In this document: piece by piece, positions 7,619-15,201 of the stretch
Position numbering within the stretch: position 1 is the stretch's first letter
Layout: each line of letters begins with the position of its first letter
Assembly: GCA_900762355.1 (NCBI GenBank)
Contig: CAAFGE010000044.1
Coordinates: 1-25,100 of the forward strand
Direction of reading: 5' to 3'
DNA from: an uncultured Collinsella sp.
GTDB taxonomy: Bacteria; Actinomycetota; Coriobacteriia; Coriobacteriales; Coriobacteriaceae
DNA length: 25,100 nt
Made by a program: the position numbers and the translations under genes
The notes under the pieces: generated by a model
Databases searched by the model: none
The model's input: only the letters and a program-made list of their open reading frames with translations
What the model was told of the DNA's origin: nothing

Positions 7619-8260
7619 ATGGACAGTCTGTTCAACCGCAATACCAATGACATCGCCAGCAACGAGAGTGACGCGACCGGCGCGATGCCTCAGCACGCAC
7701 CGAGCGATGCGCCCGCCACGGTCGTTAATCCGCTCTACGCGGGAGAGCCCGCTGGAGAGCATGTCGCACCTGCCGGCTCGCCGACGCCCACCCCCAACGC
7801 CTGCACATATGTCGCCGAGCCCGCCCCGCAGCAGACGGTCCCCACTAAGGAGTGTGACGGCAAACAGCCCGGCCGCGCCGCCAACCTGCTGCTCGTGGCG
7901 ACGCTCGCCGCTGTTTGCGGCCTTGCCGGAGGCCTTGCGGGCGGCGCCATCATGAGCGCGGCGACTGGCGGGTCAACTCAAGCCTCGCAGGGCGGCATGG
8001 GCGGCGGCCAAGGCGGCATGCAGGCCGGCGGCGCACAGAATGGTGGTGCCCCGAGCGCGGATGGCACCACTGGCAACAGCGAAGGCGCTGCAAACGGCGG
8101 CGCCCCGAGCGGTCAGGCGCCCACGGGTGCGCCCGATGCGAGCGGCTCGAGCGACGCTTCGGCGGATAGCTCGACCGACAGCTCAAACGGCGCCCCGAGC
8201 GATGCGCCTGCAGGCACGGGCGACAGCTCCGCTACCTCGCAGACTTCCCTTTCCGCCTAG
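7619..8260 (+). CDS. Single-pass membrane protein with Gly/Ser/Ala-rich tail, first gene of glycosyltransferase operon
   Basis: Unrecognised protein of 213 residues. The ATG at 7619 follows TTGGAG; an in-frame ATG at 7463 would add a stretch with no plausible protein features. Residues 1-86 are polar and Pro-rich. A clear membrane segment lies at about 89-112 (LLLVATLAAVCGLAGGLAGG). The rest is low-complexity Gly/Ala/Ser/Asp with GGMGGGQGGM-like runs and resembles the linker of the GT39 protein two genes downstream. With the N terminus inside, the tail would lie outside and is a possible acceptor for O-linked sugars, but that is speculation. It ends 26 bp before the GT2 gene, so it is probably co-transcribed. 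Confidence 0.75.
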   Translation: MDSLFNRNTNDIASNESDATGAMPQHAPSDAPATVVNPLYAGEPAGEHVAPAGSPTPTPNACTYVAEPAPQQTVPTKECDGKQPGRAANLLLVATLAAVCGLAGGLAGGAIMSAATGGSTQASQGGMGGGQGGMQAGGAQNGGAPSADGTTGNSEGAANGGAPSGQAPTGAPDASGSSDASADSSTDSSNGAPSDAPAGTGDSSATSQTSLSA

Positions 8261-8286
8261 CCACCCGCGCGTTCGCATAGAAAGAC

Positions 8287-9240
8287 ATGACCATGACCAA
8301 GCCTGACACTATCGAGCAGGGCGCCCTCACTGCGCCCGCCGCCGTGCAAGACCGCCCCGCGCCCAAACCCGCCCGAGAGCAAACCTCACCGGCGACGGCG
8401 CGGGCAATCCAGGGCGAGCCCTCCCCATCGTCCATCCTCACCTGCGGCGAGCCGCGCGAGGTCGACTGCGACTTCGTCATCCCCGTCTTTAACGAGCAAG
8501 CCGAACTCGGCTCCTCGATTATGCTGCTGATGGAGCAGCTGCGTGAGATCTCGCTCCACGCCAAGTCGTTTACCTGGCAGATCGTCATCGCCGACAACGC
8601 CAGCAGCGACAAGACCTGGGAGCTCGCCCGCATCCTCGCCTGCAAGTTTCCCTTTACGCTCCGCGCCATCCGCATTCCCCAAAAGGGACGCGGCCGTGCC
8701 CTCAAAATCGCATGGAGCACGTCCAAGGCCCGCGTGCGCGCCTATATGGATGTCGACCTTTCCACCGATATTCGCCAGATTCCCGAGCTTGTCGGCCCCA
8801 TCTTGGACGGACGCGCCGACGTTTGCTTTGGCTCACGCCTGCTGCCGGCATCGCGCGTGGAGCGCTGCGCCAAGCGCGAATTTATCTCGCGTTCGTACAA
8901 CCGCATGCTGCAAAGCTATCTGGGCGTGCATTTTCACGACGCGCAGTGCGGATTTAAGGCGATATCCGCCGAGGCGGCCGACACGTTGCTGCCGCTCATC
9001 CAGGACAATGAATGGTTCTTCGACACCGAGCTTTTGGTCCTTGCCGAGCGTATGGGCATCGCATCGTGCGAGTTTGCCGTGCGGTGGAAGGAAGACCCCG
9101 GCACAACGGTGCATATCGTCGACACGGTGCGTAAGGACCTTGCCGGCATGAAACGGCTCAAGGCGAGCGAGGGACAGGCGGGCTCCTCGCGGTCTGACGC
9201 ATATCGCTACCCCCTCAAACAGGCGGCTGATGTCCGATGA
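8287..9240 (+). CDS. GT2 glycosyltransferase (DPM1/YkcC-like)
   Basis: Cytoplasmic or peripheral family 2 glycosyltransferase of 317 residues, expected to move a sugar from a nucleotide sugar to polyprenyl phosphate and so supply the GT39 enzyme encoded next. A disordered Pro/Ala-rich lead (1-57) is followed by the GT-A fold: DFVIPVFNE (62-70), ADNASSDKT (102-110), the metal-binding AYMDVDLSTD (152-161), FGSRLLPAS, QCGFKA and WFFDTELLVLAE. It lacks the C-terminal membrane segments of longer relatives, as in bacterial DPM1-like enzymes. Start could be 8287 or the ATG two codons later; the ribosome site is weak. Its stop overlaps the next start as ATGA, so the two are translationally coupled, like Bacillus ykcC-ykcB. 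Confidence 0.9.
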   Translation: MTMTKPDTIEQGALTAPAAVQDRPAPKPAREQTSPATARAIQGEPSPSSILTCGEPREVDCDFVIPVFNEQAELGSSIMLLMEQLREISLHAKSFTWQIVIADNASSDKTWELARILACKFPFTLRAIRIPQKGRGRALKIAWSTSKARVRAYMDVDLSTDIRQIPELVGPILDGRADVCFGSRLLPASRVERCAKREFISRSYNRMLQSYLGVHFHDAQCGFKAISAEAADTLLPLIQDNEWFFDTELLVLAERMGIASCEFAVRWKEDPGTTVHIVDTVRKDLAGMKRLKASEGQAGSSRSDAYRYPLKQAADVR

Positions 9241-11381
9241 GCCTTGACACTCGCCGCCGGTCGGCACATACCTCGCAAGGAGCGCGCTCGCTTCGCCGCG
9301 AACTGCGTGCGTCCTCGGTCCCATCGCTCGCACCCGCCCGCGGGCCACTCGATTGGATCGCCGTTGCCGCACTCCTGCTTGCTGCCGCGTTCGTCTTCTT
9401 TTGGAACCTGACCGCCTCGGGCTATGCCAACGAGTTTTACAGCGCCGCCGCGCAGGCGGGTTCCAAGAGCTGGGAGGCTTTTCTGTGGGGCAGCCTGGAC
9501 GCCGGCAACGCCATCACCGTCGACAAGCCGCCCGCGTCCATTTGGCTCATGGCGCTTTCGGTGCGTTTATTCGGCCTGAGCTCGTTTGCGATCCTGCTGC
9601 CGCAGGCGCTCATGGGCGTCGCATGTACATACTTGCTGTACGCCACCGCGCGCCGCGTGTGGGGCAACGCCGCGGGCATCGTCGCCGGCATCGTGTTTAT
9701 CACCACGCCCGTCGCGGCACTCATGTTCCGCTTCAACAACCCCGATGCCCTGCTCATCTTACTTATGCTGGGCGCCGCCGCCTGCGTGCTGCGCGGGCTC
9801 GAGCTGCCGGCGGACCGTCATGGTAACCGCGTGCGCACCCGTTGGTACGCCGTGGCCGGCCTGTTAATCGGCCTGGGCTTTTTGACCAAGCAGTTCCAGG
9901 TGCTTTTGGTGCTCCCCGGCTTTGGCCTGGCCATGCTGTTGCTTTCGCCCACACCGTGGCCGCGCCGTCTGCTCGACGCCATCGTGGCGCTCGGCGCCAT
10001 GGTCGTTGGCGCCGGCTGGTGGGTCCTGCTCACCGTGCTGGTGCCGAGCGGATCACGCCCCTTCTTTGGCGGCTCGCAGACCGACTCGTTCATCGAGCTC
10101 ACCTTTAGCTATAACGGCTTGGGGCGCCTAACCGGCAACGAAACCGGTTCGGTCATCCCCGGCGCGAGCGAAGCGCTCAGCGGCGGCAGCCGGGGCGGCA
10201 TGTGGGGCGAAACCGGCCTGTTCCGTCTGTGGACGAGCGACTTTGGCGACCAGATCACCTGGCTCGCCCCCATCGCCTTCGCCGCCATCATCCTCGGACC
10301 TGCCAAAAAGGGACAGGTTTATTTTGGTAGATTTTATCTGGGCAAACGCGAGCACGAAGTCGACCCAGACACCGTCACGCGCATTCGCCGCGCGCAGATC
10401 GTCATCTTTGGCGCTTGGCTTATCGTGACCTGGCTCGTCTTTAGCTTTATGGCCGGCATCTTCCACGCCTACTACACCGCGGCGCTCTCGCCCGCCATTG
10501 CGGTTCTCGTCGCCATATGCGGGACCAGCCTACTTGAGCTGCGCGACCGTCCCTGGATGCCGGGCATCGCGGGGCTTCTGATTGCCATGACAAGCGCTTG
10601 GGATATGGCACTGGTGTTGCGCTCCGGAAGCTTTGCCTGGCTGGGCGTCTGCGTTGGCGTCGTCGGCGTAGTGGCAGGTCTTGCGCTCTGCATCATCGGC
10701 TTTTGGATGCAAGATCGCCTGTCCGCGACGTGGCCTTTGGCGCTGAAACACGGCGTCCGCGGCGTTGCGGCAGTCGGCATTGTCGCCCTCTTGGCCGGGC
10801 CGATTGTCTGGACCGCCTGCACGATCTCGACCGGGCACACGGGCTCGATCGTCACAGCGGGACCCGGCGGCAGCATGGGCGGTGGCCCTGGCGGCGGTAG
10901 CCCCAGCGGCAACGGGGCGCCGGATGGCGCTGACGGAGCCGCGCCCGACGGTTCGTCCAGTGAAAGCGCCTCGGACGGCAGCGATACAAGCACGCCTGAC
11001 GGCGGGTCCGGCCTGCTCGGCGGTAGCTCCGCTAACGAAAGCCTAGTCGATCTGCTCACGCAAAATGCCAGCGGCTATCGCTGGGCGGCAGCGACCACGG
11101 GTTCGCAAAACGCCGCGAGCTACCAGCTGGCAAGCGAGCTTCCCGTCATGGCCATTGGCGGCTTTAATGGATCGGACCCCGCACCCACGCTCGACGAATT
11201 CAAGGCTTACGTTGCCCAGGGCCTCATCCGCTACTACATTGCAAGCGACGGCATGGGTGGCGGCATGGGCGGTACGCAGATGGGCGGCTCGAACGCTGCA
11301 AGCGAGATTGCCGAATGGGTCGCCCAAAACTACACGGCCCAGACCATCGGCAACACAACCGTCTACGACCTGCAGGAGTAA
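9237..11381 (+). CDS. GT39 membrane glycosyltransferase (YkcB/ArnT-like, PMT_2)
   Basis: Polytopic glycosyltransferase of 714 residues that should take a sugar from a polyprenyl-phosphate carrier and place it on an extracytoplasmic acceptor. After a basic N terminus the first membrane segment is at about 39-58. The family signature covers FYSAAAQAGSKSWEAFLWGS and NAITVDKPPASIWLMALSVRLFG (about 67-113). Further segments run to about residue 530. Then comes a Gly/Ser/Asp-rich linker (about 540-595) and a soluble C-terminal domain (QNASGYRWAAATTGSQNAASYQLAS… to YDLQE) typical of YkcB relatives. Oddity: residues 355-369 (PAKKGQVYFGRFYLG) are encoded by a copy of the dispersed conserved-loop hairpin, inserted in phase in a loop between membrane segments. 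The start overlaps the GT2 stop. A strong terminator follows at 11407. Confidence 0.92.
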   Translation: MSLDTRRRSAHTSQGARSLRRELRASSVPSLAPARGPLDWIAVAALLLAAAFVFFWNLTASGYANEFYSAAAQAGSKSWEAFLWGSLDAGNAITVDKPPASIWLMALSVRLFGLSSFAILLPQALMGVACTYLLYATARRVWGNAAGIVAGIVFITTPVAALMFRFNNPDALLILLMLGAAACVLRGLELPADRHGNRVRTRWYAVAGLLIGLGFLTKQFQVLLVLPGFGLAMLLLSPTPWPRRLLDAIVALGAMVVGAGWWVLLTVLVPSGSRPFFGGSQTDSFIELTFSYNGLGRLTGNETGSVIPGASEALSGGSRGGMWGETGLFRLWTSDFGDQITWLAPIAFAAIILGPAKKGQVYFGRFYLGKREHEVDPDTVTRIRRAQIVIFGAWLIVTWLVFSFMAGIFHAYYTAALSPAIAVLVAICGTSLLELRDRPWMPGIAGLLIAMTSAWDMALVLRSGSFAWLGVCVGVVGVVAGLALCIIGFWMQDRLSATWPLALKHGVRGVAAVGIVALLAGPIVWTACTISTGHTGSIVTAGPGGSMGGGPGGGSPSGNGAPDGADGAAPDGSSSESASDGSDTSTPDGGSGLLGGSSANESLVDLLTQNASGYRWAAATTGSQNAASYQLASELPVMAIGGFNGSDPAPTLDEFKAYVAQGLIRYYIASDGMGGGMGGTQMGGSNAASEIAEWVAQNYTAQTIGNTTVYDLQE
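10299..10331 (+). repeat. Conserved-loop hairpin, copy 4, inside the GT39 gene
   Basis: The arm CCTGCCAAAA (10299-10308) and loop AGGGACAGGTTTA (10309-10321) are identical to copies 1 and 3, but the second arm is TTTTGGTAGA (10322-10331) instead of TTTTGGCAGG. The similarity continues through ATTTTATCTGGG to about 10342. The hairpin is weakened by one wobble and one mismatch. The copy begins exactly at a codon boundary and is open in the reading frame of the gene. Confidence 0.85.
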
Positions 11382-11406
11382 CCGGGGCTTCTTGCCATCA
11401 ACAAAA

Positions 11407-11450
11407 GGTGCCGTGAAAGGACAGCGACTCGTCCTTTCACGGCACCTTAT
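11407..11450. terminator. Bidirectional terminator between the GT operon and ogt
   Basis: GGTGCCGTGAAAGGAC (11407-11422) and GTCCTTTCACGGCACC (11431-11446) are perfectly complementary over 16 bp with an 8-nt loop. They are flanked by AAAA on the left and TTAT on the right, and lie between the convergent gene ends at 11381 and 11480. Confidence 0.85.
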
Positions 11451-11479
11451 TCATGCAAATTATTCAGGCAGCACAAGCG

Positions 11480-12058
11480 CTATTCCTCGTACGCGCCCTC
11501 AAGCCGAAGCAGCCACTCCTTACGATCAAGCCCTCCAGCATATCCGTTGAGCGAGCCGTCGGCGGCAACCACGCGATGGCACGGCACGATGATCGAAATG
11601 GGATTGCGCGCAACCGCAGCCCCTACGGCACGGGGAGACACAACGGGGTCCTCATTTCCCGGCACACGATGTTTGGCCGCGACACACTGAGCGATCTCGC
11701 CATACGTAGCGACCTCACCACGCGGGATAGAAAGCAGCTCAAACCAAACCTCACGCTGAAACGCCGTGCCGATCATATGCAACGGCGGCGTAAACCGAGG
11801 CTCCTGCCCCGCAAAGTAGGCATTCAGCCAAGCCCAAGAACGCTCAAGCACCGAAGAGGCAGCGCCATTCGCTGGATTTACCGAAGAAATCCCGCCTGCG
11901 CCAGAAACCGCATCGGCACCCTCGACATGCTCAGCATCCTCTTTGAGCAACGTAGAGCCAAAGTGCTCCTGTCCCTCAAACCAAAGCCCCGTCAAACCGC
12001 GGCCATCAGCGGCAAGCAGAATTTCGCCCAAAGGCGAAGCAAACGTCGTCGTGACCAC
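11480..12058 (-). CDS. ogt: Methylated-DNA--[protein]-cysteine S-methyltransferase
   Basis: Suicide DNA-repair protein of 192 residues that removes alkyl groups from O6-alkylguanine onto its own cysteine. The active site is IVPCHRVV with Cys160; IGTAFQREVW (about 96-105), GEVATYGEIA (114-123) and SLNGYAGGLDRKEWLL after the active site are also typical. The N-terminal domain (1-90) has an Ala/Gly-rich stretch that is longer than usual. The start is GTG at 12058 with AAAGGAG 7 nt upstream. The gene is convergent with the GT operon and stands alone; about 450 bp separate it from asd. Confidence 0.93.
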   Translation of the reverse strand: MVTTTFASPLGEILLAADGRGLTGLWFEGQEHFGSTLLKEDAEHVEGADAVSGAGGISSVNPANGAASSVLERSWAWLNAYFAGQEPRFTPPLHMIGTAFQREVWFELLSIPRGEVATYGEIAQCVAAKHRVPGNEDPVVSPRAVGAAVARNPISIIVPCHRVVAADGSLNGYAGGLDRKEWLLRLEGAYEE

Positions 12059-12372
12059 CAGCGGCTCCTTTCAAAACTCCGCAACATAATACCGCGAATT
12101 GTGCAGACAACCCCAATCGACCCCAAAGTCATCCAAGGCAGCAGGCGCGAAGCGCCTCCGCTGCCGCACGACCCCAAAGTCCCCGCAGGCAGCAGGCGCA
12201 ACGCGCCGCAGCTGCCGGCCGCGCCCCACAGTCCCCCAAGGCGGCAGGCGCGAAGCGCCGAGGCCGCCGCCGGGACCAGGGCCCGCAACTGCCACGTGCT
12301 CCCACATCAGCCCAGCGGCCTCAACCAACAACGGCCCATCGCAGGCCGCTCGCAGCAGCGTCACCGCAGGCG
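12059..12372. other. Gene-free leader region upstream of ogt
   Basis: No coding region is convincing here; open frames on both strands are Pro/Arg-rich shadows. A roughly 48-bp direct repeat-like pattern is visible between 12128 and 12260, in which AGGCAGCAGGCGCGAAGCGC, AGGCAGCAGGCGCAACGCGC and AGGCGGCAGGCGCGAAGCGC recur near 12137, 12187 and 12239, each after a CCCCAAAGT- or CCCCCA-like start. It is a short, imperfect three-unit repeat of unknown role. Confidence 0.5.
12137..12258. repeat. Three-unit imperfect direct repeat (about 50-bp period)
   Basis: Three near-identical 20-mers of the form AGGCRGCAGGCGCRAMGCGC start near 12137, 12187 and 12239. Each is preceded by CCCAAAGTC- or CCCACAGTC-like sequence and followed by a purine/CTGCCG segment. 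The GGCGCGAAGCGCC part is itself palindromic (GGCGC…GCGCC), so each unit can form a small hairpin. Confidence 0.6.
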
Positions 12373-12494
12373 GGGGCCGGGCTTAGTTTTCAGAACACTC
12401 CGCAGACCAGTGTGGCGCCTTGTCCACGGCTCCGAAGGAGCAGGACAAGGCGCCACACATGGTCGAGGACGTTCTGAAAACTAAGCCCGGCCCC
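12373..12494 (-). ncRNA. Nested long hairpin E1 downstream of asd (candidate structured RNA)
   Basis: The outer arms (12373-12396 and 12471-12494) are perfectly complementary over 24 bp. Inside them an inner hairpin has perfect 16-bp arms, GTGTGGCGCCTTGTCC (12410-12425) and GGACAAGGCGCCACAC (12443-12458). Read on the asd strand, the two sides of the internal loop are GTCCTCGACCAT (12470-12459) and TGGTCTGCGGAGT (12409-12397). Almost the same loop occurs in element E3 (17828-17944) with unrelated stems. It begins 15 bp after the asd stop. Confidence 0.65.
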
Positions 12495-12509
12495 GCCGGA
12501 CAGGTCAAC

Positions 12510-13535
12510 CTACTCGCAGAGCAGCTTAGCGATCTGGACGGCGTTGGTTGCCGCGCCCTTACGGATTTGGTCGCCGCAGCACCAGAAGGTGATGCCGCGC
12601 GCGGCCTCGGGGTTCGAGATGTCGCTACGCACGCGGCCGACCCAGATCAGGTCCTGATCGGACGTATCCATCGGCATGGGGAAACGATCGTGCGCATCCT
12701 CGGCAGCCATATCGTCGACCAGCTTGACACCGGGAGCGGCAGCCAGCGCAGCGCGGGCCTCCTCGACCGTAATGTCGCGCTCAAACTCGAGCGTAATGCT
12801 CTCGGAGTGCGAACGCAGCACGGGCACGCGCACGCAGGTGCAGTTCACGCGCAGCTCGGGCAGGTGCATAATCTTGCGGCCCTCGTTCTGCAGCTTCATC
12901 TCCTCGGAGGTGAAGCCCTCCTCCTTGACGCCGCCAATCTGCGGAATCAGGTTGCTTGCCAGCTGAGCGGCAAAGGCGCGCGGCTCGGGAATCTCCTCGC
13001 CACGGCCCAAGGCGGCCAGCTGGGCCTCGAGCTCGGCCATGCCGGGAGCGCCGGCGCCCGAAGCCGCCTGATACGTCGACACGATCATGCGCTTCACGCC
13101 CGCGAGCTGGTGCAGCGGCCAGGTGGGAACCAGGCCGATGATGGTCGCGCAGTTGGGGTTGGCAATGAGGCCGTGGTGCCACTTGATGTCGTCGGCGTTG
13201 ATCTCGGGCACGACCAGCGGCACCTCGGGATCCAGGCGGAAGGCGTGGCTGTTGTCGACCACGACGGCGCCGCGCTTGACGGCCTCGGGCAGCAGCTCCT
13301 TGGCGATATCGTCGCCGGCAGCACCGAGCACGATGTCGCAGCCCTCAAAGGCCTCGGGGCAAGCTTCCTCGATCACAACCTGCTCGCCACGGAACTCGAC
13401 GGTCTTGCCCGCCGAGCGTGCGCTCGCCAACAGCTTGAGCTTACCGACCGGAAACTCCTGCTCGTTCAGGCACTCGAGCATCTGGGTGCCCACGGCTCCC
13501 GTCGCGCCCAAAATAGCAACCGTGTACTGTTTCAT
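12510..13535 (-). CDS. asd: Aspartate-semialdehyde dehydrogenase
   Basis: Reduces aspartyl phosphate to aspartate semialdehyde with NADPH, the second step toward threonine, lysine and methionine. The protein has 341 residues, normal for the family. The nucleotide-binding motif is VAILGATGAVG (6-16), and the catalytic cysteine is Cys129 in ANPNCATI. STYQAASGAG is the following active-site segment, and RVPVLRSHSESITLEFE is the conserved C-terminal region with the catalytic His. The ATG at 13535 follows AAAGGGGAAAG; upstream in-frame codons lack a ribosome site. It lies downstream of lysC on the same strand with a 174-bp gap that may hold its own promoter (TTCTTG and TATTGA-like hexamers). The long nested hairpin E1 follows its stop. 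Confidence 0.95.
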   Translation of the reverse strand: MKQYTVAILGATGAVGTQMLECLNEQEFPVGKLKLLASARSAGKTVEFRGEQVVIEEACPEAFEGCDIVLGAAGDDIAKELLPEAVKRGAVVVDNSHAFRLDPEVPLVVPEINADDIKWHHGLIANPNCATIIGLVPTWPLHQLAGVKRMIVSTYQAASGAGAPGMAELEAQLAALGRGEEIPEPRAFAAQLASNLIPQIGGVKEEGFTSEEMKLQNEGRKIMHLPELRVNCTCVRVPVLRSHSESITLEFERDITVEEARAALAAAPGVKLVDDMAAEDAHDRFPMPMDTSDQDLIWVGRVRSDISNPEAARGITFWCCGDQIRKGAATNAVQIAKLLCE

Positions 13536-13635
13536 GCTTTCCCCTTTAAAGGTTGTGGCTTTAGCCCGCACGCTTAGCGGACTCAATAGTGTGCCCCAGT
13601 TTATACAAGAACGGAGCGGATATAAAACCCGCCCC

Positions 13636-13659
13636 GTCGAAACGAAACCGAAACGAAAC
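13636..13659. repeat. Short direct repeat between lysC and asd
   Basis: GAAACGAAACC is followed immediately by GAAACGAAACG, an 11-bp tandem repeat in the intergenic region. No function is evident. Confidence 0.4.
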
Positions 13660-13709
13660 GCCCCGCAGCAGTTTTTCAGGCATGTCCCAGAAATCTACCG
13701 GAGTGGCCC

Positions 13710-15098
13710 TTACTTGTGCAGCGCGACCAGGGCGGGCTCGAGCGGCGCGCTGGGCTCCAGATCGGAGACCTTCACGATGCCGTTCTCGTCCGAGAAGGCA
13801 CGGTAGATGGTCTGGATCGCCAGATCAAAGTCCTTCTCCTCCACGCCGATGATGATGTTGATCTCGTCGCAGCTCTGCGAAATCATACGCACGCTCACGC
13901 CGGCCTGGCCGAGCATGCCAAACAGGTGACCAGAGATGCCAGCGCGTCCACGCAGGTTGCGGCCGACGGTGGCGATGAGCGCCAGACCCTCGACGACCTC
14001 GATCTCGAGCGGCTCGACTTCCTTTTGGATGTCGCCCACGAGCGAGTACAGCGAATCGTGCACGTCCTCTTCCTGCACCACGGCGCCAAAGCGGTCGACG
14101 CCGGTGGGCATATGCTCGACGGAAACGTCATAGCGCTCGAAGACCGAAAGCGCGCGGCGCATAAAACCGACACGGGGTTTGGTGCGGTCGCGGGCAACGT
14201 TGATGGCGACAAAGCCGCGCTTGCCGGTCACGCCGGTAATGATGGGCTCCGCCTCGCCCTCATCAGCCGTCTCGCTAATGATGGTGCCGGGGTCCTGTGG
14301 CGCATTGGTGTTCTTGATGACCAGCGGAATGCCTGCCTCGCGCACGGGGAACACGGCCTCCTCGTGCAGGACGCTTGCGCCCATGTACGAAAGCTCGCGC
14401 AGCTCCTCGTAGGTAACGCGCGCAATGGGCTGAGCTTCGGGGACAATGCGCGGATCGGCAGAGTAGAAGCCCGAGACGTCGGTCCAGTTCTCGTACAAGT
14501 CGGCACCAAGGCACTTGGCCAGGATCGAGCCGGAAATATCGCCGCCACCACGGTCGAGCAGCTTGATCTGCCCCTCACGCGTCGCGCCGTAGAAACCGGG
14601 CATAACAAAGCCGCCCTGCTGACCGTACTCCTGCACCAGCTCGGAGGTGCGGTTCATGCTGAGCGTACCGTCGTGATGGAACGCAACGACCGTCGCGGCG
14701 TCCAGGAACGGCAGACCCAGGTACTCGGCCATCAGGCGAGCGGTGAAGTACTCGCCACGGCTCACGAGCTCCTCGGTGGAGTAGCCGCCCGAGCGGGCGC
14801 GCTCGGCAAAGGCCGCGAACTCCTCGCGGATGGGATAGGTGAGCTCCAGCTCGTCAGCGATATCAAAATAGCGCTGGCCAATGTCCTCGAGCAGCTCCTC
14901 GCACGACACGTGGTACTTAACGTGTGCGTTAACCAAGTAGAGCAGGTCGGTCACCTTGGTATCGCCCTTAAAGCGGCGACCGCAGGCAGAAACCACCACA
15001 AAACGGCGGGCCGGGTCGGCATCGACAATGGCCTTGATCTTCTTAAAGTGTTCGGCGTCGGCGACCGACGAGCCGCCAAACTTGGCAATCTTAATCAT
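13710..15098 (-). CDS. lysC: Aspartate kinase
   Basis: Phosphorylates aspartate, the first step of the aspartate-family amino acid pathway. It has 462 residues, a monofunctional kinase followed by paired ACT domains, with no fused homoserine dehydrogenase. The N-terminal KFGGSSVAD (6-14) is the family signature. VVVSACGRRFKGDTKVTDLL and the GRGGSD-like segment LLDRGGGDISGSILAKCLGADLYENWTDVSG form the kinase core. The ACT part begins about residue 300 and includes FMRRALSVFERYDVSVEHMPTG and MLGQAGVSVRMISQSCDEINI, the feedback-sensing region. ATG 15098 is the natural start. It is divergent from thrC across about 100 bp, too little for a lysine riboswitch, and none is seen. Confidence 0.95.
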   Translation of the reverse strand: MIKIAKFGGSSVADAEHFKKIKAIVDADPARRFVVVSACGRRFKGDTKVTDLLYLVNAHVKYHVSCEELLEDIGQRYFDIADELELTYPIREEFAAFAERARSGGYSTEELVSRGEYFTARLMAEYLGLPFLDAATVVAFHHDGTLSMNRTSELVQEYGQQGGFVMPGFYGATREGQIKLLDRGGGDISGSILAKCLGADLYENWTDVSGFYSADPRIVPEAQPIARVTYEELRELSYMGASVLHEEAVFPVREAGIPLVIKNTNAPQDPGTIISETADEGEAEPIITGVTGKRGFVAINVARDRTKPRVGFMRRALSVFERYDVSVEHMPTGVDRFGAVVQEEDVHDSLYSLVGDIQKEVEPLEIEVVEGLALIATVGRNLRGRAGISGHLFGMLGQAGVSVRMISQSCDEINIIIGVEEKDFDLAIQTIYRAFSDENGIVKVSDLEPSAPLEPALVALHK

Positions 15099-15201
15099 GG
15101 GCTGGAGGTTACCTTTCTAAAAGCCTCTGCAAACCTGTTTTGCGCGCTCTGATACCATGGTTTCACCGATTGGGACCAAGGCATCCGAGGAGCAGTGTTA
15201 T

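Noticed and set aside
12373..12494. Integron attC-like site
   Set aside because: The nested inverted repeat recalls attC folding, but the core sites are not in the expected places and there is no integrase or cassette array.
12420..13577. 385-codon plus-strand frame opposite asd, and similar long frames opposite lysC (13716-15152) and thrC (15385-16833)
   Set aside because: All are mirror frames of well-recognised enzymes in GC-rich codon use; none has a ribosome site or recognisable motif.
15099..15201. Lysine riboswitch before lysC
   Set aside because: Only about 100 bp separate lysC and thrC, too short, and no lysine-riboswitch core is present.
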